Shown one piece after another: positions 47,101 to 59,573 of a DNA stretch of 64,000 bases. This DNA is from Dermatemys mawii. Its lineage: Eukaryota; Chordata; Testudines; Dermatemydidae. The notes beneath the pieces were generated by a model that searched no databases, had not been told where the DNA came from, and saw only the letters and a program-made list of their open reading frames with translations. The position numbers and the translations under genes are program-made. Positions within the stretch are counted from its first letter, which is position 1. Each line of letters begins with the position of its first letter. The stretch lies in contig ML677374.1 in assembly GCA_007922305.1 (NCBI GenBank), forward strand, positions 10,644,492 through 10,708,491, read 5' to 3'.

Positions 47101-49663
47101 TTGTGGCACTTATTATTTTGGAAATTCTAATTTTAATTCATGAATGAGAATTTGTGTTAGCCTGTTCCAGTTCTACACTTTAACACACATTCTCCAACTT
47201 ATAACTCCATGATGCCCACAAAAAGCCTGGGAACAGTTAAGCTGCTGATGCGCTGAGACCACAGCCTGTCATGTTGACCAATATCATAGCATTTTCTTGT
47301 GCTCCTCAATCTGTCTGTACCCATCTGTTATTTCTTGTTTTATACTTAGCCTGGCACTATGGTAGTACAAACAATAACATCACATATTGACTGACTGTTC
47401 TGTTAGAATGAGAAGTAAATGGCATTTAATACAATTTTTATTTAAGAAACATGCACTAGGTTAATACTTGGGAAAAATCTCTTGTAACTTACACTACATT
47501 CGAAGTTTTCTCAGGGTACAAATTGTGTTTGATGCAAGTTTGATACACCTTATTCGCTATATATTAACTTAACTATATACGAATAAAAAACTTTTCTGTT
47601 TTCATAGAGAAACAGGCTTTTGGAAGTCAAACCTCTACACTATTATTAAGCATCATGACCGTTAGCATTGTTAATGGAGTAGTTTAGTGTAACACATGCC
47701 CTCATTTGGTCTTCTGAAGTTAAATATTTATAAACTCACCACAAAACAATCTATTCTCCAAAGTTTACTAAAACATCAGTGTGTGAATAGAATTAGTAAG
47801 AAATAATTCCAACTCCTTGGAGCTTAATTACAGTTTAGAATTAAGAATGATTTTTACTGCCTTTGGTGCACCTCCACAACAGCTTTCATAGAAAATAATG
47901 CTTGCCATGATCAACAATGCCTTTTTCAAAAGCATCAATTCCTGCAATTCTCAATGCAGATGTTTAGTTGCTGTAATGTTTGTGAAGGGTGTGCGTTTAT
48001 ATATCCAGACATGCCAGGAGCAGACAAGCATATTTAGTATGAAGATAGATAATTTGTATGATAATTACATAAGATTTATCACACAAAAAAGTAACACTTA
48101 TACAAACAAATACTGTCTTTATTTAAAGTCAGTCTTTCTTTACTATATGATGTCACGCAAAAATCTCTCCAAAATTAAAATCAGTTACGGAGTTAAAAAA
48201 TAAGAGGAATTAAGTACAATTTGCAGGAGGTTATCCTGACATGGCTAATACTGAGTAGAAGGATCTTGCCTCTACAGAATTGACAGTTTCTCTGTCTTGT
48301 CTGAATGGGAATCCAAACTAGATAAAGTCTGCAGTATCTTACACTGATCTTAAATTCAGATTAGGAGCAGAATGGGCTCTGAAATAATTACTACATCAGT
48401 ACACTGCAGTGGCCTCGTCTCTGAAGCTGAGCCACTCAGAGTTTCCTGTCTGCAAAATAATTCACCCCATATATGACTGCAACATTAAACAATACAATTC
48501 ATTTTGAATAGACTAAGCAGGCTGGGAGCTTTCTCTACTCTACTTCTATAACTAGTCTGGCTAAACACATGCAAGGACCCAGACTTCACTAAAAATATAA
48601 CTACGGAGCAAGGAATCATCTATATATGTTGCAAAACCTTAAAAAGTTATCCCTAAAAGCAATGGGTGAACAATGGTGATCCACAATGATACGCACAGCT
48701 CTCACTCACATTCTTGAAGCCATTCCCACAGTAACCATAACTTCCCACAATAACGTTAATGAAAGCTTCTTTGGTCAAAAATTCAGTGTGTGGTCAACGA
48801 GGTCCCAAATGTACTTGCAACATCTGAGTTCAGTAGACTACTTCGGATTTTTATCTTTTAGTCAAGCAGTTAAAATGAAGTTCATCTCACTAGACAGCAG
48901 CTAAGAAAGTGATGCATCAACAATGCTGTCACATTAATACTACGAACAATTTATTCACCTATCCACAACATGAAATCATTTTGGCTAATTTCATATCCAC
49001 GAAAGAAACTGAACTGCCTCAGAAGCATTAGGCTATGAAGGTCCATATTAACGTAAATTTTTAATAGAAGAAAACATAGCTTATGCAAACAATACAGAGA
49101 TTTACATCAATCAAAATTAGCAACAAAAAGCAAAAGATTAATAGCCAAAATGATCCGCTCAGTTATTTCTAAAATGCCCAAATACTAATTAACTCAGTGT
49201 ATTGAGTTTGTGGGAGGTGGCAAATATTTCTACCTGCAGGTTAAAAAGTCAAGATAGTCCAAGCACCACTATGTTACTCAATATTTAATGAAAAGAGCCC
49301 CATCTATACAGGATTAACAACAGTGTTGGGTCAGGATTTAAATGCAAATATTCTCTCCCTGTTATATTTTGCAATGTTTTATTTGGTCAGCTCAGTGTAC
49401 CGTGTTAAAAACTTGACAAAATAAAATTCTCATGCAACAGAGACGCAGCAACGGGCACCTGGAAAACAGCTATGCAGTTATTCACATACTACCAAAGACA
49501 AATCCTTCTCAGACAGTATTTTAGTACTATGGCAGAGCCAAAGGTGCAACAAAGCCTCTAATCTCAACAGAATTATCAATTTTCCATAAGCATAATTGGG
49601 CACAGCAGATCAGATTACTGCAGATAAGAGTGATATTGTAATTTGCTACATGCTTCATTGTTG

Positions 49664-49717
49664 TAATGTGGATACTGAAGAAAAACAAAAAGTAGTTTTT
49701 CTTCAGTATCCACATTA
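49664..49717. repeat. Perfect 23-bp hairpin
   Basis: The arm at 49664-49686 is the exact reverse complement of the arm at 49695-49717, with an 8-base spacer. The central part of the left arm reads TGTGGATACTGAAGAAAAAC. It lies within a TPST1 intron and would fold in a transcript of either strand. Confidence 0.92.
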
Positions 49718-49726
49718 AATATTTAT

Positions 49727-49774
49727 AAATATTCATAACTTAGGGGGTTTAAATATTCATAACCTAGGGGGTTT
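49727..49774. repeat. 24-bp tandem duplication
   Basis: Two adjacent 24-bp units start AAATATTCATAAC and end TAGGGGGTTT, with one mismatch (T in the first, C in the second). They begin ten bases after the hairpin at 49664-49717. Confidence 0.9.
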
Positions 49775-51247
49775 TTTTGCTCCCATTTGTCATGAACAGT
49801 CAGTTTCCTATCATGTGAATTCTTATCCACAAAACAGATAATCTAAACCAAAATGCCCATGTGATGTTATTCAAAAAACACCAATACTGCAGCACTGTCC
49901 AAAATATAATGCAAGAGGAGATTTGATTAGGAATTTTTAAAGATTAGGAATTCGGGAGGGTTTTTACATATTAGGCTCTTTCATATTAACGCATACAATC
50001 TACAAGCCAGACAGCAATAAAACAGAACGTACCCTGTATTTCAACACTTTCAGCTAGTTCCTAGTTCCTTTTAGAAACTACCAGTTCCAGATCTAAACAA
50101 CACTTGTAAGTATTTATTTTAAAAAAGTTAGTTTATGCAGAACCTGTTGCCCTGAACAAAGTTAGGCTTCCTAACTTAAGAAGATATCTTTTCTAGATAA
50201 TATTTTCTCTCCCCCTAGAGATTTGTTAAAGATCTTTAAACTACAGACATCTACTATAAACTTGTTTGATTTTCTCATACAAATCGCCCCTCACCTCCTC
50301 TAACCTCTTCCAAGGAGATGGCAGAAAACATGCTACCCGTACAGAACAGGAGGAGTTGCCTGAATAGCATTTTACTTAAACAGTACGCAAAATATAGAAG
50401 CTCACACTGGCTACTTGGTGGGGTTTTACAACAGTATATCTAAATATCACATACAACTTGGCAATTTTTTAAAAATAGCCAGAAGTAAACTATATATTTG
50501 GAAGCAGGACGGAGCTCTAACATGAATGGTTTCCTTGTAAAGGTCTTAAAGATTTATTGAAAAAAAACATGAAAGGAAAAGTGAGATATTCCTTCTGAAG
50601 TAGCTGACCTGTTTAACTACTACTCATGGTGAGGAGAGGGGCGGGCTAAAATTTTCTAGAAGCATCTGATTTACGCACCAATTTTTCTTAGATATCAAAA
50701 TGGTCGAGATAGTGTGTACTAGGATGGAATGGACAAACAGGGCCAGACGACATTCACCCAGTACAGGTATAGGATTGTGCAGCCATAGTTAGCCCTGCTC
50801 TGGTTCCTGCAAGCCCCAATATAAGGCCATTCTGGCTTGTGCTGCAAACCAGATACAGACCCGAGGAAGATGCCATAACTTAAAATAGCTGCCAAGATGC
50901 AAAGTTACATCAGCTGCCATTTGAGCTCCCAGAGAAGCCCAGAAACTATTAGAGGGCTTTAAACAATCTTTGCCTCTCGTTCTCAGCTGCACCTTGTGTT
51001 ATGCACCTCCAGACAGTTCTACAAGAGTAGTGGCTAGAACGTGCAATATATAGCATCTTGGTTTGGGCTACTTTCTTCTTTATAATTTCTCTGCTTCTTA
51101 TATGTCAGCATATTGCACCATCAGTAGTTGTTTAAGAAAGTAAGACTGATAATTAAATGAGCTCTAGATGTAGCTAAATAATTTATTTAATAATTTCAAT
51201 TTTTTTTAATAAAAACATTATTTCCCCTATTCATCCATATCTATTCA

Positions 51248-51547
51248 TAAGTCAGGCACATGGGAAAAAGCATACATAAAGTCAGCAAGGGCCTGAAGCT
51301 TTGACTGAAACTCATGAATCAAGGCAAGACTGACATCTTTGATTTTGGAAATGGAGCGGGAAAGAAAAACTTTTTGTACCATTAATTTTGACAATTCAAA
51401 AAAAGTCCACACATTTGGGTATGCGTTTCTTTGGCAGTCACTGTGTTTGAATCTCTTTCTTTTCAGTATCCCTCTATTCTTTTCTTCTGTAATCACAGAG
51501 AAGCTCTCAGCACAAGCAGGTATGTAGTCCACAGTGATACTTTCCAA
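51248..51547 (-). pseudogene. Coding-like open frame, unidentified
   Basis: This is a 99-codon minus-strand stretch without stops, bounded by in-frame TGA upstream (51553-51551), and it lacks an ATG start. The translation looks protein-like: it contains EEKNRGILKRKRFKHSDC, then VWTFFELSKLMVQKVF, then SISKIKDVSLALIHEFQSKL and ADFMYAFSHVPDL. It is rich in charged residues with an amphipathic helical pattern, unlike random AT-rich translation. I do not recognise the protein. It may be a retrocopy fragment or an exon of an unknown or intronic gene. Confidence 0.35.
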
Positions 51548-52729
51548 GGTTCATTAACAAAAATGTGAAATAGGAGAGAAGTGTCCACTCTTCATAAGTT
51601 TCACTCTGCCCTTATTGTTATGCTATAGGAAAAGCTCATTCAGCTGCTGGGGTGGGCTGGATGGATGAATGTGTGCACACAAACACACTGCACAAAGCAT
51701 AGAATGTGAGAGACTCCATGGCAGATTTAAGAAATATTATGCCACTAACAGAGATTTAAAACAAGGATATGGCCAAATGTCTGTATGTTGCAGTAGGTCT
51801 TAGGGCAAGTAGCAATAAATGAAGGTGTTCAAACAGTCAGACTTAGCTCTCTTACCCATTTATAACCTAATACTAGTGCTCTAGATATTACCCTTGAGTA
51901 TTTTTTATCCTAGGGACAGGTCCTAAAATCTCCTTTCACCAACTCTCCAGACACTGTCAACTTCCCCTGCTGGCACATCAACAGCTAAACCAACAGGTTT
52001 GCGGTAGACAATCTGAGAGCGATAGAAAATCAACAAGACTAGAGACTAACATGGTCTTATTTTTATCCATCAGCTAAATTAGACATAGAAAAGAGTGCTA
52101 GAAAAAACATCTCTCCTCTCCATTTAATTTGAGAAAGCTATAAATACAAAATCTAAAAAGTGCAAATCTATCCTGAGTAGCAGATCCCACTTTCAAAAAG
52201 ATACAATTATAGACAAGAAACTAATTTCACCCATTCTCGTCACAGGATCCACGACTCTGCTTATTATGGGAAGGATGTATGTTCTGAAGTAACACACCAC
52301 TTACTTTGTCAATGTGAAACTGTGGGAATTATGTTCAACAGTTGTGATGAGAAGCAGATCATTTACTTTTATGCTGTCAGCAGTCTCTAAATTACATTAG
52401 ATTTCAGTCCTCTTCTAAAGCTTATGGATTTTCAGGAGACAATTGAAATGATGTACTTAACACTACAGTGTGTACAACAGAACTATAACACCATCATAAC
52501 TCAATGTGTCTCACTTACCCTCCCACCCCTTACCCACGACCTTCCTATTGGCTGGGGTGGATGATTGGGACAGCCAATTAAATATGTAGGGAACAAGGGG
52601 GGACCCAAACTCTCTCAGACTTTTCAAAAGCCTCTTACTTCTGGTAACTGCTCCGTCCTCTCTCATCTTAGTGTACTATTGGAGTTGTGTTTTTAGGAAG
52701 CTGCAGGTCTGATTTATCACTTGTTTTGG

Positions 52730-52810
52730 GAACAGGAAAAATTCCTTCCTGATCAACAAATTTGACAGATCTGGTGGGTTTTTTCACCTTTCCTTCAGCT
52801 TCCTGAAGGC
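52730..52810. mobile_element. LINE 3'-region fragment
   Basis: The fragment GGGAACAGGAAAAATTCCTT, then GGTGGGTTTTTTCACCTTTC and CTTCAGCTTCCTGAAGGCA resembles the segment of CR1-like LINEs that lies upstream of the terminus seen at 41500-41745. Confidence 0.45.
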
Positions 52811-53204
52811 ACAGCTAGCTTGTAGGCATTAAGACTTTAAAAAGTTTAATGTTAGGAAAGGTAAGACTGCTTAGTTTGTCGCAATCTGTGGTAGTGTCCA
52901 ATACAGATAAACCTAAAAGGGTCAGCTCCCCAAGTAAATGAGATTTAGAAGAAGGGGAAACCTGAAGTCTTTGCAGATTGAACTGCCCTCACCCCTTGGC
53001 AACTTCTGCCCACGCACCTCCCTTTACACAAGGAGAGGCAGACAGGGTTCAGAAGCAAACTAAATTCTAGAGGTTGGGCTAGGCAGATCTACACCCAGCT
53101 ATTGGTGATTTGGTGGGAGCCCTGTAATTCCACAAGGGAACCAGTGAAATACCTGGTGTGTGAGAGCAGGATATAGGCACGTAGTGCCCTTCCCCAATAG
53201 TAAT

Positions 53205-53706
53205 AAAGGTCTGGCTTCTAGGCAGGGGTGCCACTGGGCTCCGCATGCTGACCCCCCCATCCCACCTCAAGCACCGGTGCCACACCAGTGCCTGCGGGTG
53301 AGAGTCACGCTTCCACCTGGGAGCTGGACCAGTTGCTGGCTGCTTCCAGGGTGCAGCACAGTCCGCGCCGCCAGGACAGGCAGGAAAGCCTGCCTCTGCT
53401 CCCCGGCTGTGTTGCTGACCAGGAGCTGCGGGAGGTAAGTCCATGCCCCTACCCCCTAGCTCAGCCCTGAGACCCCTCCCTCCAATCCTTGAACCCCTTC
53501 CTGCACCCCCAAACCCCTCATCCCCAGCCCCACCCCAGATCCTGCACCCCAACTCAGAGCCTTGAGCCCCTCGCAACTCCCAAACTTCTGCCCCAGCCCT
53601 GAGCCCCTCCCATACCCCAAACCCCTCACCCCCAGCTCCATTCGGTCATGGGCATCAACAATTTTCTTCAACTGGGTCCCCAGAAAAAAAAAGTTTTAAA
53701 ACCACC
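53205..53706. mobile_element. GC-rich hAT-like element
   Basis: A GC-rich interior with runs of CCCTGAGCCCCTC and CCCCAAACCCCTCA-type wording ends in TCATGGGCATCAACAATTTT, then CTTCAACTGGGTC and AGTTTTAAAACCACCGAC. That terminus is a diverged CAGTGGTTTTCAAACT hAT end in reverse. The left end is degraded. Frames reading through it are incidental. Confidence 0.6.
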
Positions 53707-55382
53707 GACTTAGAATACAAGAATCAAGATGGAATTTTGTTTTTGTATTTTTCAGTTTAAAAGTTAGAGCAAAGAACACAAGTCAAAACACACACACCAA
53801 AAGCTTCTGTGGTCACCAACGCCATCTAGTCATAGCTTAGCTATAGCACAATCAGGACTTTCATTCTGGTCTGTTCCACAGTTACATCTCATTGCTGCAT
53901 AGCTTACATGAATATACACTACATCTTTAACAAGACAGAGTTGCTCAACTACACTGGTGTCAGATGCACTATTTATAATGCTTTGGGATCATTACTGCAG
54001 AATGTTGCCTTTTAAAAAAAAATAAGGACATACACTATATTAGAGATCATGTGTTTATCTCAGTTGATAACACTAGAATAACACTCAGGAAATATCTTCA
54101 AGATCCAAGCTGGCGATAAGCTGTGTCTTTGAAACAGAAGGGCTGATAAGACTCAATTTTTTTCTCCAGTTATTATGACTAGTCAACAGAATTTTCTGTG
54201 ATATGACAGAAAAATATAGTTTGCAGAAGTTATTATAAGGCGGCCCACCAGTAAGTAGTCAGGCAGAACCTCCACGCTTTTTCCTCTAAGCACATATAAG
54301 TTTTCATCTCACAATCTCTTTACGGTGAACATCAGAATTTTTAGGAGTCGTCAAAAGAAAATGACTGGAATATGTAATAGTGTCCACAAATTCATTCAAT
54401 GTGGAGTGTGTGCGCCAAAGAATAACTGAAGTAATATGTTACAGATGTGAGAGGAAAATGCACAGCCAGTCATAATACAATTATGGGCATAAGTCAAAAT
54501 CTAATAGTCACAAGGAATCCTCCAGTTTTTGCTATACTCTATTCAACTCTTAACGGATGCCTCTCTGCAAGTTCACTATTTTGACTGAGCTACAGGCACA
54601 TCAGACATTCTTAAAATATAATGAAGTGATTCTAATACTTTATATTTTTCACTTACTAAATGGGCTACCAGTTTGCAGCATTTCAGAAAATGCCAATTAA
54701 TACTTTGTGTGTATATATGAACACAATTACAAAAGCTTCCTTTGTGTGAGAGGATATGGAATCTGTTTACCTCTAATATTTCTAGAAAAACCCACTGTAA
54801 GTTTAACTATAAACATACCAAACTTGAGTCACTGCTAGGTGATCTTTAAAGTAAAGTGGATGAGCACAATAAGAATACCAGAAGATTTTCTTGTATTATA
54901 AAAAACAAAGCGCAAAATTCTGCATAAATGCACACAAGGTGAGGGTTGGTTGAAGTCAATAGGTGCCATGTATGCATCAAGGGACAGACGTATTTTTATT
55001 TATTTGTCCCTGTATATGCACTGATCTATATCCAACACTATTCAGATTCTAGTGACACACACCTTCCCAATGCCCTGCATGAGAATGGATGTCTTACATG
55101 TATCCACAAAGTACAGGACTAGCATCCAAGGCCCAACATGAAATTAATGAAGCAATTAGTCCACAATGAAAAACAGTTGCTTGCAAGATCAATAATCATT
55201 AGCAGAAATATCTTCAGATAAAACTATTTTAAGGGACAGATTATAACTTGCGAAATGTTATTCAAATGAGCTGTATGTTGCCAGGAATGGGAAATTATAA
55301 ACCACTGGAAAGCTGCTATGCAAGGTTTTCGCTTCTCCAAAAACAGCTTAAAAAAGTACCTTGCCTTTAAGATTTGTAAAAG

Positions 55383-55860
55383 TTACACATTTCTTCCCTG
55401 TAGATGTGATGAGTTTGTAGCCTTGTCCATTCTAGTAACTGCTCCTTCACAGAATTTTTTTTTCTTAGCATGTGCTAATAATCTATTTCTTTGAACCGAT
55501 GTAGGTCTGAGAGAAGGACATCTCAAACTACTGAAGAGCTGATAATCATCCTCAATTTTCTTATCTTCATTTCCAAACTCCTTATACAAATGTGAATCAT
55601 TCACATCCAGCTCAGCAATACCTACAAATGAATCCTCTGTCTTCACTATATCCTCTTCACTTGCTGGGAACATTAAGATCCATTTCCTATGTCACTCTTT
55701 GGAAGCTTTCCCAAAAACTGGAATAGATTGCAATTGAGATTACACTGCCAGATACTGGAGGACATAAAGTTCTTCCTGTTGAAATGAAACTTCTCTAAGG
55801 TTTCTCTTAACCTTAACTTGTGAATAAATAACTTTTCAGAAGTTATTATCTGTTCCATTC
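55383..55860 (-). pseudogene. Degraded coding-like region, unidentified
   Basis: On the minus strand a protein-like frame at 55673-55383 begins MFPASEEDIVKTEDSFVG and continues AELDVNDSHLYKEFGNED, DDYQLFSSLRCPSL and NRLLAHAKKKKF. Reading the same frame upstream gives another protein-like stretch, KRNLREVSFQQEELYVLQYL, but with two in-frame stops between it and the start. That suggests a decayed copy rather than a working exon. No protein family is recognised. It lies in the same orientation as the frame at 51248-51547, 3.8 kb upstream of it. Confidence 0.4.
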
Positions 55861-57124
55861 AGGAATATGGACAAATGGGTTTTAGATATTAAAAGGCAAG
55901 TGAACATTACTATTTTTGAAGACAAAAGCTCTTGGAGTCACCAACGCAAAACCCCCATTCAAACAGAAGAAGTCACTGAGGCTGTAAAGCCACTCTCTTC
56001 TAACAACATAGGTTATCACAAGCTCGAAGTAGAGAAGTAATTATTCTTATCACAATTAGCTGTAATTATTTTTCAGCAGGTGCCTCAAAGGATAAGCAGT
56101 ACTACTTAATTTAACTACTTACATTTCAACAGAATCAAAATCAGGCAAACTTAAAATCCTAGTCTTTGGGTTAATCAACATCAGATTATGTTGCATCTTT
56201 TGTTTATTCTTCAAAGGAGAGAAAAACATATGATAATCTGCCATTTCAGTCATCCTGGGACTTTTTCCAGAGATTGCTTTTTAAATCCACCCTAAGTATT
56301 TTGCATAGGATTTCTGTAACACTATTCCTGCCAAACCAGGGGCAAAAAAGTGGGCTCAAAACTCAAATTTGGCAACCAGGCTAGCCCATTTTAAAGATTA
56401 CAGTCCTTAAAATTAGGGAAATTGTGTAAATAACCAGATTTAAAACTAAGGAAGTGAGCTAAAGCCTGAAAGTTAATCCCTATGCATGACAGAACAGAAA
56501 AAAGTAAGCTGCCAAAGTAAAAGCCATTTAAAAAAAAAAAAATCTAATCTTGAAGCAGTAGTGTACAAAATTGATTTACAAACTATAATAATGTCACAAC
56601 TATCAGTACTCGAGAGACTTTTCCTAAGTGATAAAGATAAAGAAAGTCTATTTACTTAAAACTAGGTACCAGCCTTCCAACTGATTGCTTTTTACTGATG
56701 GGGGTGCCTTTCACACCTAACTCATTAAGCCCTTGTCTAAATAAGATACAGAGTTGGGTTAACATCATTCCAGCAAGAATCATAGTTCATTAAACATCTA
56801 CTATAATGAATTTTTTGGCTAATGTAGCCAAGTCTTAGAAGTAATTCACACAGGCCACACTACATACTATTTCTTACAACAAACAATATTTCATACTAAA
56901 CAACAGAATAAGTTGTGTATATTGAGAAATTAACAAACAATCCATACTGACTACCTAAATATTTAGATGTAAATGCCTTTTCCTCTTTAACAAAATACAC
57001 GGTTTCACAAATTTGCACAGTAGTCGAATGTCTTCCTGCTGTCTATTAAGCTCCGAATTTGAGAATATTGTCTGCTGATCTGTAAATCTGTAACTGACTT
57101 ACTTTTATGCCATTTTTACATTAT

Positions 57125-57200
57125 ATCTATCTATATCTACAGATAGAGAGATATACACACAGATACATATACATGCATATATATATATACATTCTATATA
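57125..57200. repeat. AT-rich simple repeat
   Basis: Impure TATC/ATAC/AT microsatellite including CTATCTATATCTACAGATAG and CATATATATATATAC. Confidence 0.85.
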
Positions 57201-57637
57201 TGGAATAGATACAGTATTCGAATATATAAATTACACTTTGCTGTGTAAATTGCTTAAAAATAAAGTGATGAGCCTTAGGGAAACCATGAGGCAGGGCAGA
57301 AAGGCAAAGAAGGAAATATGAGATAGTAAATATATATGAGAGCATGAGGGATTAGTCTTTTCAATTATACTAAATTTAATTTTCTGCTAAAAGGCACATA
57401 AATTAAAGAAGTGGCCATTTAATTTCAGTGTTCTAGTAATATGAACAGTCCATTCTAGTTCTGCTCTTGGAACTGAATTTACTTACTGCTTTAGTTTAGG
57501 GGAGATTACTCCACCAGGAGTTCAGCTACTAGTCCTGAGTAATAGTTATGGTTTTATTTGCATATTAAATTTAAATGTTTATTGTAAGGAGTAAACAACT
57601 ATGTTTATGGGAAGTTCTTGATTTGTTGCCTTATAAT

Positions 57638-58395
57638 TAGGGCTCTGCAAAATTCATGGTCATTCTGGTCAATTTCATGGACATAGGATTTAAAAAATCA
57701 TAAGTTTCATTATTTCAGTTATTTAAATCTGAAATTTCACAGTGTTGTAAGTGTAGGGGTCCTGACTCAAAAAGGAATTGTGGAGGGGTTGCAAGGTTAT
57801 TGTAGCAGGGAGTTGCAGCATGGATACTTTTACTTCTGCACTGCTGCTGGTGGTGTTGCCTTCAGAGCTGGGCAGCTGGAGAATGGCTGCTGCAGGCCGG
57901 GAGCCCAACTCTGAAGGAAGAGCCACCGCGAGCAGCAGCACAGAAGTAAGGATGGCATGGTATGGTATTGCTACCCTTACTTCTGCATTGCTGCCTACAG
58001 AGTTTGACCCCTCAGTCAGCAGCTAACACTCTCCAACCACCCAGCTCTGAAGGCAGCATTGCAGAAGTAAGGATGGCATGGAATGGAATGGCATTGCCAC
58101 CCTTACTTCTGCACTGCTACTGGCAGGGCGCCACCTTCAGAACTGGGCACCCAGCCAAAGGCTGCTGCTCTCTGGCCACTCAGCTCTGAAGGCAGCATAG
58201 AAGGGTGGCGATATCGTGACCCCACCCTAAAATAATCTTGCAACCCCCTGCAACTCCCTTTTGGGTCAGGACCTCCTATTTGAGAAATGCTGGTCTTCCT
58301 GTGAAATCTGTATAGAACAGGGTAAACACACATAAAAGACCAGATTTCACAGTTCACGATGCAATTTTCATGGCTGTCTATTTGGTAGGGCCCTA
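57638..58395. mobile_element. Complete DNA element with 8-bp target duplication and internal repeats
   Basis: The ends TAGGGCTCTGCAAAATTCAT and TATTTGGTAGGGCCCTA are imperfect inverted repeats. They are flanked by CTTATAAT (57630-57637) and CTTATAAC (58396-58403), an 8-bp duplication pointing to the hAT superfamily. Inside are three related units starting TTACTTCTGCA at about 57830, 57978 and 58103, the first two each followed by AGAAGTAAGGATGGCATGG in inverted sense, so each is itself partly palindromic. The fragment at 2695 belongs to the same family. Confidence 0.85.
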
Positions 58396-59131
58396 CTTAT
58401 AACCTAAAGGCAGAAAGCAGTGCGTAAGCATTAAAATTCTTTCAACTCTGCAAAAAGAAGGATCATATGATGGATACAGCTGTTTTGTGGTGGGGACTGG
58501 CAGATGAGAGACTGGATTACTGGTTTGGCTATCTTGAAAATGGAATTAATTAATCCAGCCAAGAGCTCCACATCTTCATTAGCAAATAGATAAATCATCT
58601 CATTCAGAGCACTTAAGTGTGAGAAGAAGCTAGAGTACTGGGGCAAATACCTGCAAAATCTAGGAGCTCTCTCTTATGAAAAAAACAGTTTGCTTGTTAG
58701 AGGCTGGAATTTATGGGCTTTGTTTGACCATCTGAAAAAGGAGGAGATCCTAAAATGGTGCTTAGAGCAAGAAGGAGAGAAGAAAACTATTCAAGGAAGT
58801 CTGAGACTAAGGACCTCTACATAGTTTGAATTTGTGGGAAGACAAGAGAGGACCGAACGAGGCAGGATGAAGATCTCTGAGGGAAGGCAACATCCAAAGA
58901 CACTTAGGTGAATATAGGGACACGCACATCAGGCTAAACAAAGCACACAGGATCAGTTTTAATCATAGCAACAGAAGCCAAGCATCATGTCAGTTTGGGG
59001 GGCCTACCCACGTCTTCTCCATCTGTCAAACTGAGTTTCCTGTTTGCCATGGTACTTTCCTATAATACTCAGCATTGAGGCTCTTTAACAATTCCTTGCA
59101 TGTCGGTATGCTGGTGGTAGCAATGAAGGGA

Positions 59132-59232
59132 GTAATTTTCAAAGGCATAATGGGTCGTTAGGCACCCAAGTCACATTAAAAGTAAATGAGAGTTGGAGGC
59201 TAACTGTTCATAGTGCCTATGAAAATCTCCTC
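59132..59232. repeat. Fold-back repeat
   Basis: ATTTTCAAAGGCATAATGGG on the left and AGTGCCTATGAAAATCT on the right are imperfect inverse copies. Between them, GTTAGGCACCCAAGTC is opposed by GAGTTGGAGGCTAACT. This matches a small palindromic repeat common in reptile genomes. Confidence 0.65.
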
Positions 59233-59374
59233 CAAAAGCTCTTTTAAAAGTTGTAGTTAGGAAAACAATAAATTACTGTTTTATAGTCCACATTAAAACA
59301 AAATCTCCTCAACATCTTTCATAATGCAAGATGCGCTTTTAGCCAACTAGATTTCATATTCAAAAATATCTTAC

Positions 59375-59573
59375 CCTTCGTGTGTTTTCAAGAACTTTTT
59401 GATCTGGCTTTCCATAATTTGGTGGATTGGCATATGGATCGTAGCCAAGTTTTGCTAACATTGGTGCAATCACTGGCATGTCTTTTAGAACATCTGAAGG
59501 TATTTTCCCAACCCATTTGGACAAAGCTTCCACATTGACAGGTTTGATTACTTGATCTGTAGATCTTTCAACT
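59375..59573 (-). CDS. TPST1: TPST1 coding exon with PAPS-binding segment
   Basis: This 199-nt exon has acceptor TTTTTCTTTTTGCAG (AG at 59575-59574) and donor AGG|GTAAGA. Its first base completes the preceding codon and 66 full codons follow. It opens [20 protein letters not shown] and ends [15 protein letters not shown], then LENTRR, matching human TPST1 residues 283-348. The Ser286-Asn295 segment and Lys301 bind the PAPS sulfate donor in the known enzyme, and both are present. TPST1 is a type II membrane enzyme of the trans-Golgi that sulfates tyrosines on secreted and membrane proteins. The transmembrane anchor, 5'-PSB loop and catalytic glutamate are in exons to the right of this window. 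VGKIP and KPDQKV favour TPST1 over TPST2. Confidence 0.96.

Larger units (their letters stand above)
46322..59374 (-). other. TPST1: TPST1 large intron
   Basis: This is a 13-kb intron with a GTAAGA donor and a TTTTGCAG acceptor on the minus strand. It contains an AT-rich repeat (46480-47100), a perfect hairpin and tandem duplication (49664-49774), two coding-like minus-strand frames (51248-51547 and 55383-55860), a LINE fragment (52730-52810), a GC-rich hAT-like element (53205-53706), a simple repeat (57125-57200), a DNA element (57638-58395) and a fold-back (59132-59232). Confidence 0.85.

Noticed and set aside
53079..53671. Long frames of up to 165 codons at 53.1-53.7 kb
   Set aside because: They run through a GC-rich hAT-like element with repetitive CCCTGAGCCCC wording, so they are not genes.
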